Shown here in pieces: positions 11,731 through 20,560 of a stretch of DNA of 33,112 bases. The stretch is from Penium margaritaceum. Taxonomy: Eukaryota > Streptophyta > Zygnematophyceae > Desmidiales > Peniaceae. The translations under genes were made by a program, and so were the position numbers. Numbering within the stretch: the first letter of the stretch is position 1; each line of letters starts with the position of its first letter. The DNA lies in NCBI GenBank assembly GCA_023375785.1, contig SZWC01000034.1, positions 242,267 through 275,378 of the forward strand, read 5' to 3'. Below the pieces are notes generated by a model. The model ran no database searches. It saw only the letters and a program-made list of their open reading frames with translations, and was not told where the DNA came from.

Positions 11731-11738
11731 CAACTATG

Positions 11739-11746
11739 GTGGTCAT
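11739..11746 (+). repeat. Right 8-bp target-site duplication of the hAT element
   Basis: GTGGTCAT, identical to 7699-7706, immediately after the terminal CAACTATG of the element. The satellite monomer continues directly afterwards with GGTCAGTGGCACATGC. Confidence 0.95.
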
Positions 11747-14743
11747 GGTCAGTGGCACATGCAACCTTTGTCAAGGCATAGCACACAATAGCCGTGCCAA
11801 GCCAACGGCTTTTTCCCTTGTTTATACCTGCAAGGTCATGCATATTAAATGTACACTGTGATGGGCACTCTGAATGTGGCTGACTCGTGCTACGATTCGT
11901 AGACGTTAAAGTCACTTGGTAAACATTGTGGTCATGGTCAGTGACACATTCCAACTTCGTCAAGGCATTGTGCACAGTAGCCGTGCCAAGCCACCGGTTT
12001 TTTACCTTGTTTATACCTGCAAGGTCATGCATGTTAGATGTGCACTGTGATTGGGCACTGTGACCGTGGCTGACTCGTGTTACGATTCGTAGAAGTTAAA
12101 GTCACTTGGTAAACCTTGTGGTCATGTTCAGTGGCACATGCCAACTTTGACAAGGCATTGCGCACAATAGCCACACCAAGCCACTGGTGTTTTACATTGT
12201 TTGCACATGCAAGATCATGCCTTATACATCTGCACTGTGATTGGACACTCTGACCGTGGCTGACTCGTGTGATGATCAATAGACGTAAACGTCCCTTGGA
12301 TACATTTGTGGTCATGGTCAGTGGCACAAACCAACTTTGTCAAGGCATTGCGCACAACAGCCACACCGAGCTACCAGTATGCTACCTTGTTTAAACCTGT
12401 AAGGTCATGCCCAGTATATCTGCACTGTGATTGGACTCTCTGACAGTGGCTGACTCGTGTTACGATTCGTAGAAGTTTAAGTGACTTGGTAAACGTTGTG
12501 GTCATGGTCAGTGGCACATGCCAACTTTGTCAAGGCATTACGCACAACAGCCGTTCCAAGCCACCGGTTTTTTACCTTGTGTATACCTGCAAGGTCATGC
12601 ATATTAGATGTGCACTATGATTGGGCACTCTGACCGTGGCTGACTCGTGTTACGACTCGTATAAGTTAAAGTCACTTGGTAAACTATGTGGTCATGGTCA
12701 GTGGTACATGCCGACTTTGTCAAGTCGTTGCGCACAATAGCCACACCGAGAGTCCAGTATTCTTCCTTGTTTGTACTCGCAAGATCATGCCTAGTACATC
12801 TGCACTCTGATTGGACACTCTGACCGTGGCTGACTTGTGTTATGAGTCATAGCTGTTTAAGGTACTTGGTAAACTTTGTGGTCATAATCAGTGGCGAATG
12901 CCAACTTTCTCAAGGCATTGCGCACAATAGCTGTACCAAGCCACCGGTTTTTTACCTTGTTTATATCTGCAAGGTCATGCATATTAGATGTGCACTATGA
13001 TTGGACACTCTCACCGTGGCTGACTCGTGTTATTATCAATAGATGTAAAAGTCACTTGGATACATTTGTGGTCATGGTCAGTGGCACATGCCAACTTTGC
13101 CAAGGCATTGCGCACAATAGCCACACCGAGCCACCAGCACTCAACCTTGTTCATACCTGCAAGGTCATGCCCTGCATATCTGCACTCTGATTGGACACTC
13201 TGCCCGTGGCTGACTCGTGTTATGAATCATAGCCGTTTAAGGTATTTGGTTAACTATGTGGTCATGGTCAGTGGCACATGCCAACTTTGTCAAGGCATTG
13301 CGCACAATAGCCGTGCCAAGCCACCGGTTTTTTCCCTTGTTTATACATGCAAAGTCATGCCTAATACATCTAAACTTTGATTGGGCACTCTGACTGTGGC
13401 TGACTCGTGTTACGATTCGTATAAGTTAAAGTCACTTGGTAAACTTTGTGGTCATGGTCAGTGGCACATGCCAACTCTGTCAAGGCATTATGCACAATAG
13501 CCACTCGGAGCCACCAGTATTCTACCTTGTTTGGACCTGCAAGATCATGCCTACTATTTCTGCACTTTGATTGGACAGTCTGACCGTGGCTGACTCGTGT
13601 TATGATCAATAGAAGTAAAAGTCACTTGGATACATTTGTGGTCATGGTCAGTGGCACATGCAAACTTTGTCAAGGCCTTGCACATAATAGTCACATCGAG
13701 CCACCAATATTCTACCTTGTTTATACCTGTAAGGTCATGCCCAGTATATCTGCACTATGATTGGACACTCTGACCGTGGCTGACTCGTGTTATGATTTAT
13801 AGCCGTTTAAGGTACTTGGTAAACCTTGTGGTCATGGTCAGTGGCACATGCCAATGTTGTCAAGGCATTGCGCACAATAGCCGTGCCAATCAACCGGTTT
13901 TTTAACTTGTTTATACCTGCAAGGTCATGCATATTACATGTGCACTGTGATTGGGCACTCTGACCGTGGCTGACTCGTGTTACAATTCATAGAAGTTAAA
14001 GTCACTTGGTAAATGTCCTGGTCATGGTCTGTGGCACATGCCAACTTTGTCAAGGCATTGTGCACAATAGCCGTGCGAAGACACCGGTTTTTTACCCTGT
14101 TTATACCTGCAACGTCATGTATATTAGATGTGGTCATGGTCACTGGCACATGCCAACCTTTTCAAGGCATTGCGCACAGTAGCCACACCGAGCCACCAGT
14201 ATTCTACCTTGTTTGCACATGTAAGATCCTGCCTAGTACATCTGCACTACGATTGGGCACTCTGACTGTGGCTGACTCGTGTTATGATCAACAGGAGTAA
14301 AACTCACTGGGATACATTTGTGGTCATGGTCAGTGGCACATGCCAACTTTGTCAAGGCATTGCACACAATAGCCATACCGAGCCACTTGTATGATAGCTT
14401 ATAAGTGCAAGGTCGTGCCCAGTATATTTGCAGTGTGATTGGACACTCTGACTGTGGCTGACTCGTTTTATGATTCATATCCGTTTAAGGTACTTGGTAA
14501 ACTTTGTGGTCATGGTCAGTGGCACATGCCAACTTTGTCAAGGCATTAAGCACAAAAGCTGTGCCAAGCCACCGGTTTTTTAACTTGTTTGTACCTGGAA
14601 GGTCATGCATATAAGATGTGTTCTGTGATTGGGCACTCGACCGTGGCTGACCCGTGTTACGCTTCCTAGAAGTTAAAGTCACTTGGTAAACTTTGTGTTC
14701 ATGCTCAGCGGCACATGCCAACATAGTCAAGGCATTGCGCACA

Positions 14744-14748
14744 ATAGC
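14744..14748 (+). repeat. Candidate 5-bp target site flank of copia-1
   Basis: ATAGC immediately left of the LTR terminus. Ty1/copia integration normally makes a 5-bp duplication, but the right end of the element is truncated, so no partner copy exists and this is positional only. Confidence 0.3.
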
Positions 14749-15401
14749 TGTTAGCTACTGAGCTAACCACCTCCGGTAGAGAAGCCGCGAAACCGAAAAG
14801 CTCACAAAGGTTCTTACACCTTCTTCCTTTGCAGGTATGTGTCATGCACCCCAAACTTAATCAGGCATACACTTCACCTTCAAGAGTACTAACGCCTTAG
14901 CATTACATCTCAAGAAGAGCTCAAGTCGTCAATACGCAAGAGAGCATCAAGCAAGGGTTGATTGATCAGCATGCAAGACAAGTCCTTTTATAGCTGTCTG
15001 TCAAGTCTTAGAACTCAAAAGCACATTCTTGGGAAGTTGCCTGAACGAGCCACGTCACCAATAGACTTGCACTGTGGGCTTGACACATAAGCATCCTAGT
15101 GTCAAGGTGACAGACCAACCATGTAGCGTCCAAGAAGCTACGGACTTTCTTTCTTGGAAGCTTCCATAGCAAACAAGATATGCATGGGGCCAGGATTGAC
15201 CTCGTGACCTCTCACTTGGCAAAATCAACAAAATGGCCAAGGTAACCACTCACCCACATGGTGTACTCACATGTCATATCTCATAAGAGACAGAGCATAG
15301 TTGAGTCACACTACAACGGATCTAGGGGTCATACCTCCACAAGGGGCAGAGCATTCCTGATCCGTCCTACAACACTGAACAAGGGTCATAAATATTCAAC
15401 A
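14749..15401 (-). repeat. copia-1 3' LTR (complete, 653 bp)
   Basis: On the minus strand it begins TGTTGAAT and ends AGCTAACA, so the canonical TG...CA ends are present. It lies between the polypurine tract and the satellite. The minus strand reads GCTATAAAAGGAC across 14983-14994, a TATA box that splits U3 from R-U5. Bases 14749-14988 match the right LTR remnant 19624-19863. Confidence 0.92.
14985..14992 (-). promoter_or_regulatory. TATA box of the copia-1 LTR
   Basis: TATAAAAG on the minus strand, about 410 bp into the LTR from its U3 end. It is the obvious core promoter element of the LTR. The right LTR copy is broken in the middle of this motif. Confidence 0.65.
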
Positions 15402-15413
15402 ACTCTCTCCCTT
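15402..15413 (-). promoter_or_regulatory. Polypurine tract of copia-1
   Basis: On the minus strand AAGGGAGAGAGT directly abuts the LTR start TGTTGAAT. It is the plus-strand DNA primer in reverse transcription. A near-identical tract is present in copia-2. Confidence 0.85.
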
Positions 15414-15436
15414 GTACCTTGCGTCAGTGACCATCA

Positions 15437-15567
15437 TCATTCGTCATCACTTGCGTTGACCATGCCAATACCTTGCCTGCCCACCTGGTGGAGATCCTTG
15501 TCCAGTGGCTTTGTAAGCATGTCAGCCCGGTTGAGCTTGGTACCCACATACTCGAGCTCCACTGTCT
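15437..15567 (-). pseudogene. copia-1 pol C-terminus (RNase H tail fragment)
   Basis: Minus-strand sequence between the N and the pol stop (TGA, 15437-15439) encodes VELEYVGTKLNRADMLTKPL followed by a short tail ending ASDDE. This matches the end of copia-2 RNase H (VELEHV, LADFLTKPL) and the copia-wide AD.LTKPL motif. It is in a different frame from the RT part across the N. The RNase H core, about 200 residues by comparison with copia-2, is missing between them. Confidence 0.85.
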
Positions 15568-15568
15568 N
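15568..15568. other. Single N: assembly join with missing sequence
   Basis: One undetermined base at the exact place where RT ends (ILKRYDMADC) and the last ~40 residues of pol begin. About 600 bp that copia-2 has at this point are absent, so the N probably marks an unfilled gap of misestimated size, or a collapsed repeat. Confidence 0.8.
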
Positions 15569-16602
15569 TTGCAATCTGCCATGTCGTATCGTTTGAGGAT
15601 GGAGTCGATGTATTTTGTCTGGTTCAGGCTGATTGTACCTGCTGCTCTGTCGCGCTTGATGGCAATTCCAAGATAGAAGTCAAGAGGACCCATGTCCTTC
15701 ATCTCGAATCTGCTACTCAGCTGCCCCTTGAGATCGTCTAGCAGCTGCGTTGAAGAGGAGCATAGAATCAGGTCATCAACGTACAAGGCGACCAACATTG
15801 TCCCTTTGTCACTCTCATGCACGTACATGCTGGGATCATTGTCGCAGTGCATGAAGGACTCCTTGGCCATGAACGTGTCCATCTCCTGGTACCAAAGTCT
15901 TGGCGCTTGTTTTAGCCCATAGAGTGCCTTCACCAATCTGCACACCTTGCCCTCAGGAGCATCAACCCCCTCCGGAACCTCCATCAATACCTCCTTGTCA
16001 AGTTTGCCGTAAAGGAAGGCTGTCTTGACATCCATCTGGTGGACCTCCATGTTCTCGGCAGCAGCAATGGCGAGCATTGACCGGATGGAGGCAAACGTCA
16101 CAACTGGAGCAAAGGTCTCATCGTACTCTGCGCCAGGCCGTTGGGAGAACCCCTTTGCTACCACCCGTGCCTTGTACTTGTCTATCTTGCCATCCTGTTT
16201 CCTTTTTAATTTCAGCACCCACTTGGACCCCACAACGTGAGCCCCGGCAGGTCTGTCCACCAGCACCCATGTCCCATTCTCTTCAATGGAGCTGAGTTCA
16301 CTGCACATTGCTTCGTCCCACTCTGCTTTATCAGGCCGAGTGAGTGCCTCTGCGACAGACGTTGGCTCCTCTTGAACCAAGAATGAATAGTTGAATCCTA
16401 TCCGTTCACCCCTATCTGCGTCGTAATGCTGCTGAGGTACTTTGAGGCGTGAACTCCTCCTTGAACCTGCTCGCTGGTGCTGTTGATGCGGAGGTTGGAG
16501 GTCTGGTTCATCGTTGATCATGTTCCGGAGGATCGGATACGTTGGAATCAGAGTCTGACTCCTGCGAGTCATCTTCATGAGCTCCTCTCCCTGTTGCAGC
16601 AC
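15569..16602 (-). pseudogene. copia-1 reverse transcriptase region of pol
   Basis: RNA-dependent DNA polymerase of the element, part of the Gag-Pol polyprotein working inside cytoplasmic virus-like particles. Visible RVT_2 family motifs in order: ENGTWVLVDRP, KWVLKLKRK, YKARVVAKGFSQRPG, YDETFAPV, MDVKTAFLYG (catalytic Asp), LYGLKQAPRLWY, the active-site YVDD within LVALYVDDLIL, and MKDMGPLDFYLG. The catalytic set is intact. The open frame reaches back to 16602, but no true start is expected because pol is a continuation of the integrase segment; the two are in different frames, with the shift at about 16510-16560 in a low-complexity linker. At 15568 the sequence is cut by an N. Confidence 0.9.
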
Positions 16603-16961
16603 CTATCCCATGCCATTGTGCTGGTGCTTCGTCTCCCTCTTCTAGGAGAGTGAGCCACTCTCCCTGTTTTGGAGCGTTCTCGAGTTCGAGATGCTCTCCC
16701 TTACTCACAGAGCTTTCGTGGAAATCCACGTCTTTGCTGCGGATGACCTTCTTGGCTCCTTGGTCCCACAGTCGATAAGCTTTGTGGGCGGTGTCATAGC
16801 CGATGAAAATGCACTTTCGTGCTCTTGCATCGAGCTTTCCAGGGCCCTCACCGGCCTGGACCTTGGCAAACCCGGTGCAACCAAACACCTTGAGATGGGA
16901 GGCGTCCGGCTTCTTGCCTGACCATGCTTCTTGAGGCGTCTTCAGCTGCTGTGTCTGCTTC
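16508..16961 (-). pseudogene. copia-1 integrase C-terminus and linker
   Basis: Minus-strand frame giving TPQEAWSGKKPDASHLKVFG, CIFIGYDTAHKAYRLWD and VIRSKDVDFHE, the conserved post-catalytic part of copia integrases, then an acidic linker with GEWLTLLEEGDEAP and ending in an in-frame TGA at 16508-16510. The first 249 bp (16713-16961) are an exact second copy of 16963-17211. If the duplicate is removed, this frame is the direct continuation of the upstream gag-integrase frame (offset of 250 accounts for the frame difference). Confidence 0.85.
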
Positions 16962-17211
16962 NCTTTCGTGGAAATCCACGTCTTTGCTGCGGATGACCTT
17001 CTTGGCTCCTTGGTCCCACAGTCGATAAGCTTTGTGGGCGGTGTCATAGCCGATGAAAATGCACTTTCGTGCTCTTGCATCGAGCTTTCCAGGGCCCTCA
17101 CCGGCCTGGACCTTGGCAAACCCGGTGCAACCAAACACCTTGAGATGGGAGGCGTCCGGCTTCTTGCCTGACCATGCTTCTTGAGGCGTCTTCAGCTGCT
17201 GTGTCTGCTTC
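16713..17211 (+). repeat. Perfect 249-bp direct duplication separated by one N
   Basis: Bases 16713-16961 and 16963-17211 are identical as far as I can align them, with a single N at 16962 between. Inside a coding domain this is best read as two contig ends that overlap but were not merged. Confidence 0.9.
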
Positions 17212-19295
17212 TTCTTGCCTCTCCTTCGCAGAGCTGCTGCAGGTGTGAGGTTCACAAGGTAGGTAGCCGTACGTGCTGCTTCAGCCCAGAACCTAGGAGG
17301 AAGCTTGGCGTCAAAGAGCATGCACCTAGTCATGCCTAGGAGCGTCTGGTTCATCCTCTCTGCTACGTCGTTGCTTTGAGGTGAGTAGGGCGTAGTTTTC
17401 TGGTGTTCAATGCCCTGTGTCTTGAGCCACTCCCTGCAAGCTTCATACTCTCCCCCGTTGTCCGTCCTGAATGCCTTCACCTTCTTTCCACTCTGTCGCT
17501 CAACCATAGCGACAAAGGCCTGCAGATTCTCCTTCACGTCACTTTTCTTTTTGAGAAAGTATATCCCGACTTTGCGGCTATTGTCGTCGATGCATGTGAG
17601 GAAATATCTGCTGCCTCCATTTGACGGTATGCGAAAGGGACCACATATGTTAGAGTGGACAAGATCAAAAGGTGCAAGAGCGCGCGTGCCATTGCGCTTG
17701 AACGATTTCCTTTTCGCCTTGCCTTGAAGACATGGCTCACACATGATCTCTGCTCCCACCACCTCATTACCTAGCTCCATCCCACGCACTAGCTCCTGCT
17801 TTCCCATGAGCTCAAATGTGCGATGAGCCACGTGCCCAAAGCGCCTGTGCCAAAGGTTCTTGGAGGATGTGCACAGGCTGGAATGAGCAGCCCCAGTGGC
17901 TGCATTTTCTTGTGGATTTGTTGCCAAGTCATCTGTTGCCACTGCTTCCGCTGCTCCAACATGTCCTTCATCATCTGATTCGGCATCGCTGCTCTCCTCA
18001 TCATCACTCTCCACCAAAGATTCAGCCGTTGGAGTTGTCGTCTTGGTCTGCAAAACGTATAGTCCATCGACACGAGGAACCTGTGCGACAACCTTCTTGG
18101 CAGAGTAGGAGATGTTGATGTCCTTGGTAGGAACTATCACCGCTTCCTTCTCTGTAAAGACCACTGACATGCCATGGTCAGTTATTTTAGAGACGGAGAG
18201 CAGGTTGGCTGTGAAGGAGGGCAAGTAGACCACTCCCTCTAGCTTGAGGTCGGAATCTCCACCGTTGACACCCACTGTGACCAGCTTGTCACCAATCCCC
18301 TCAGCTGCCTCAACCTTGCCGTTGGCGACCCTGAAGTTCTTGTTACATGGAGCAAGAGAGATAAAGTCTCTCTTCTCGTAAGTGGTGTGCTCGTTTGTGC
18401 CCGAGTCACGGCCATAGGCTCCTGGCCTGAGTATCGCCCTCCCTTTGTTGGAGGCACACTCAGCCATCAAGCTTGTGGGATCCTTCCCACCATTTCCCCC
18501 TCGCCAGTCATCCCTGTCTCCTCCCTCTTTCTTGGGTGCACGGCACTCTCGAGCCCAGTGTCCAGCCTTGCCACAGTTATGGCAGTTTCCTTGGCGCTTT
18601 GTACCCCTTCCACTGTTGCTAGTGCTGTTATTTTCCCTGAACGCAGAGGAGGAGGTATTGCGGAAGGTGCCACCGCTCCGTGAGGCAAAGGCAGCCATGT
18701 TTGCTTCACTGCTGCTACGACGCATGGCTTCATTCCGCACATACTCAGAGACGGTGGTGTAGGAAACTATATCTTCAGTCCACCCTCCAATCACTGTTAT
18801 CATGGGGCCCCAACTTTCCGGCAGCGTCATCAGAAAAATCATAGCCTGCATGTCTGATTTCAGGTCCCACCTTATGCCCGTGGCTTGTTGCAAGAGTGTC
18901 TCTAACTTCTGCATAAAGGCGGAGACATCCTCCCCTTCACCAAGCCTCATGCTGATGAGATTTTGTACAATGAAGAGACGGTTGGCAAGTGAGGAGGACT
19001 GAAATACCTTGCCGAGTTTGGCGTATGCAGCGGCTGCCACTGTACAACCGCTGATGTGTGAAAGGATCGAGGGTTGAATGGAGGACACAAGAATGGCGAG
19101 AGCCTTCTTGTTGAGCTTGACCCATGCCACAAGGTCAGCACCCTCCTCCTTTGGTGCTGGGATAGTTCCGTCAAAGTATCCTAGCAAATCTTTGTCATCC
19201 ATGATGATCTCAAACTGCCACTTCCAGAGTGCAAACCCCTCTCCATAAAATTTGAGGATGGGCGAATGATTCCCTGGTTCCCCTGTCCCCGCCAT
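16963..19295 (-). pseudogene. copia-1 gag-protease-integrase
   Basis: Minus-strand frame from ATG 19293-19295 to the N. Residues 11-200 form a UBN2/Ty1-type Gag (FYGEGFALWKWQFEI, LPESW). A CCHC knuckle follows (Cys238, Cys241, His246, Cys251), then a disordered stretch and the aspartic protease motif DSGTNEHT (Asp297). GAG-pre-integrase and the HHCC finger lie at about 478-530 (LWHRRFGH; Cys519-X2-Cys522). The integrase core spans about 541-690: catalytic Asp612 (RTDNGGEY) and Glu646 (VAERMNQTL) are present, but the first acid, normally Asp in S-D-(V/I)-CGP, is Asn549 (codon AAC, 17649-17651). The protein would assemble particles and integrate cDNA in a functional copy; here integration should be lost. 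The start is preceded by a ~310-bp leader after the primer site. Confidence 0.92.
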
Positions 19296-19607
19296 CCCTA
19301 CAACTACAACTGCTACAGCTGGTGCACCTGTTGTTGATGCCGATGAACCTGTGTTTGAGGCCGTTGTAGGCTGCTGGTGAGAAGAGGAAACTGCTTCCCC
19401 TGTTCACGTTGGCTGTTGCAAGCAGATGTAGGCTGATGTAGGCTGATGTAGGCTGATGTCAGCTCCCAAGGTAGAAAGGTGCAGATGTGTTGCATTCCCC
19501 TCCTGCTGATGTTGCCCTGCAAACAGAGAAGTTGGGTGAGAGCGAAGGCGCTCACACTGCTTGTGACCTTAGCGGTTGCGTGCGTGAAACTTCCCTAACC
19601 AGAGGAG
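19296..19607 (-). other. copia-1 untranslated leader
   Basis: About 310 bp between the primer-binding site and the gag ATG with no coding signal. It contains a short 10-bp direct repeat (GGCTGATGT units at 19431-19460). Packaging signals are expected in this part of LTR retrotransposons but none can be identified by eye. Confidence 0.6.
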
Positions 19608-19621
19608 TGGGCCCATAACCC
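19608..19621 (-). promoter_or_regulatory. Primer-binding site matching tRNA-iMet anticodon arm
   Basis: The plus strand reads TGGGCCCATAACCC, the anticodon stem-loop of eukaryotic initiator tRNA-Met (anticodon CAU central), two bases from the LTR edge. The element RNA would therefore pair with an internal part of the tRNA, not its 3' end. Drosophila copia is the known precedent, primed by a half-tRNA-iMet fragment. Confidence 0.8.
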
Positions 19622-19623
19622 TT

Positions 19624-19863
19624 TGTTAGCTACTGAGCTAACCACCTCCGGCAGAGAAGCCGCGAAACCGAAAAGCTCACAAAGGTTCTTACACCTTCTT
19701 CATTTGCAGGTATGTGTCATGCACCCTAAACTTAATCAGGCATACACTTCACCTTCAAGAGTACTAACGCCTTAGCATTCTATCTCAAGAACAGCTCAAG
19801 TCGTCAATACGCAAGAGAGCATCAAGCAAGGGTTGATTGATGAGCATGCAAGACAAGTCCTTT
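19624..19863 (-). repeat. copia-1 5' LTR remnant (240 bp of R-U5 side)
   Basis: Matches 14749-14988 of the complete LTR with about seven differences, then stops. The last shared bases are AGTCCTTT; the complete LTR continues TATAGC, while here the text becomes satellite (ATTGATCATAAC). All of U3 and half of the TATA box are missing, so this LTR cannot serve as the promoter. Confidence 0.92.
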
Positions 19864-19864
19864 G

Positions 19865-20560
19865 ATTGATCATAACACAATTCAGCCACGGTCAGAGTGT
19901 CCAATAACAGTACATATTTACTAGGCATGATCTTGTAGGCGGAAACAAGGTACAATACTGGTGGCTCGGTGTGGCTATAGTGCGCAATGCCTTGACAAAG
20001 TTGGCATGTGCTATTGTCCATGACCACAAAGTTTACCAAGTACCTTAAACGGCTATGAAACATAACATGAGTCAGCCACAGTCAGAGTGTCCAATCATAT
20101 TGCACATATACTGGGCATGACCTTGCAGGTATAAATAAGGTAGAATACTGGTAGCTCAGTGTGGCTATTGTGCGCAATGCCTTGACAAAGTTGGCATGTG
20201 CCACTGACCGTGACCACAAATGTATCAAAGTGACTTTTACTTCTATTGATCATAACACGAGTCAGCCACGGTCAGAGTGTCCAATCACAGCGCACATCTA
20301 GTATGCATGACCTTGCATGTATAAACAAGGTCAAAATCCGGTGGCTTGGCATGCCTATTGTTTGCAATGCCTTGAAAAAGTTGGTATGTGCCACTGACCT
20401 TGACCACAAAGTTGACCAAGTACCTTAAACGGCTATGAATCATAACACGAGTCAGCCATGGTCAGAGTGTCCACTCACAGTGCAGATGTAATAGGCATGA
20501 TCTTGCATCTTCAAACAAGGTAGAACACTGGTGGCTCAGTGTGGCTATTGTGTGCAATGC
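19865..20560 (-). repeat. Multi-monomer block, copy 1 of a 1,696-bp-spaced duplication
   Basis: Nearly four consecutive monomers share rare variants with 21561-22256, for example ACACAATTCAGCC, CCAATAACAGTACATATTTAC, GATCTTGTAGGCG, and later CACATCTAGTATGCATGACC and TTGTTTGCAATGCC, all in the same order. The first copy starts right at the LTR break. Confidence 0.8.

Larger units (their letters stand above)
7707..11738 (-). mobile_element. hAT superfamily DNA transposon, full length but transposase-defective
   Basis: The 4,032-bp element starts CAGTGTTG and ends CAACTATG, so the outermost 8 bases of the two termini match at 6 of 8 positions once one is reverse-complemented, in the CA..GTTG form common in hAT elements. 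It is bounded by the 8-bp duplication GTGGTCAT and sits inside one satellite monomer. Both ends carry clusters of CATCGA/CCATCGATGG motifs. The interior encodes, on the minus strand, a BED-finger/DUF659/hAT-dimerisation transposase broken by stops and frameshifts. Length, termini and content fit an autonomous-size element that has decayed. The insertion is younger than the monomer it interrupts. Confidence 0.93.
11739..14748 (+). repeat. 190-bp satellite array, middle block
   Basis: About 16 monomers in the same orientation as the left block, beginning mid-monomer at the hAT target site and ending mid-monomer at the copia-1 LTR (last satellite bases ...CACAATAGC). All three classes occur. One unit is shortened: from about 14130 the text jumps from ATATTAGATG straight to TGGTCATGG, so successive GGCACATGCC landmarks lie 111 rather than 190 bp apart, a deletion of about 79 bp. 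No gene is supported. Confidence 0.96.
14749..19863 (-). mobile_element. Ty1/copia LTR retrotransposon copia-1, 5'-truncated and defective
   Basis: Order in element sense (right to left): 5' LTR remnant 19624-19863, tRNA-iMet-type primer site 19608-19621, leader, gag-protease-integrase-RT-RNase H on the minus strand from 19295 to 15437, polypurine tract 15402-15413, and full 3' LTR 14749-15401. Integrase before RT defines Ty1/copia. The shared 240-bp LTR part differs at about seven positions (roughly 3%), so the insertion is not very recent. Defects: U3 of the 5' LTR is missing, integrase Asp is replaced by Asn, a frameshift lies in the integrase-RT linker, and most of RNase H is absent at an N base. 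Two of these may be assembly effects. Confidence 0.93.

Noticed and set aside
7707..11738. Reading the hAT element as a domesticated host gene
   Set aside because: Intact target duplication and termini, plus several frame disruptions, point to an ordinary decayed transposon.
11391..12032. 213-codon minus-strand frame crossing from satellite into the hAT right end
   Set aside because: It spans the element boundary defined by the target duplication, so it is a chance fusion.
1..14748. Regular ~190-bp repetition as a possible CRISPR array or gene-family tandem
   Set aside because: The whole unit is repeated, without spacer/repeat alternation, and the setting is eukaryotic.
16968..17171. Repeated plus-strand frames opposite integrase
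   Set aside because: Shadows of the pol coding strand, doubled only because of the 249-bp duplication.
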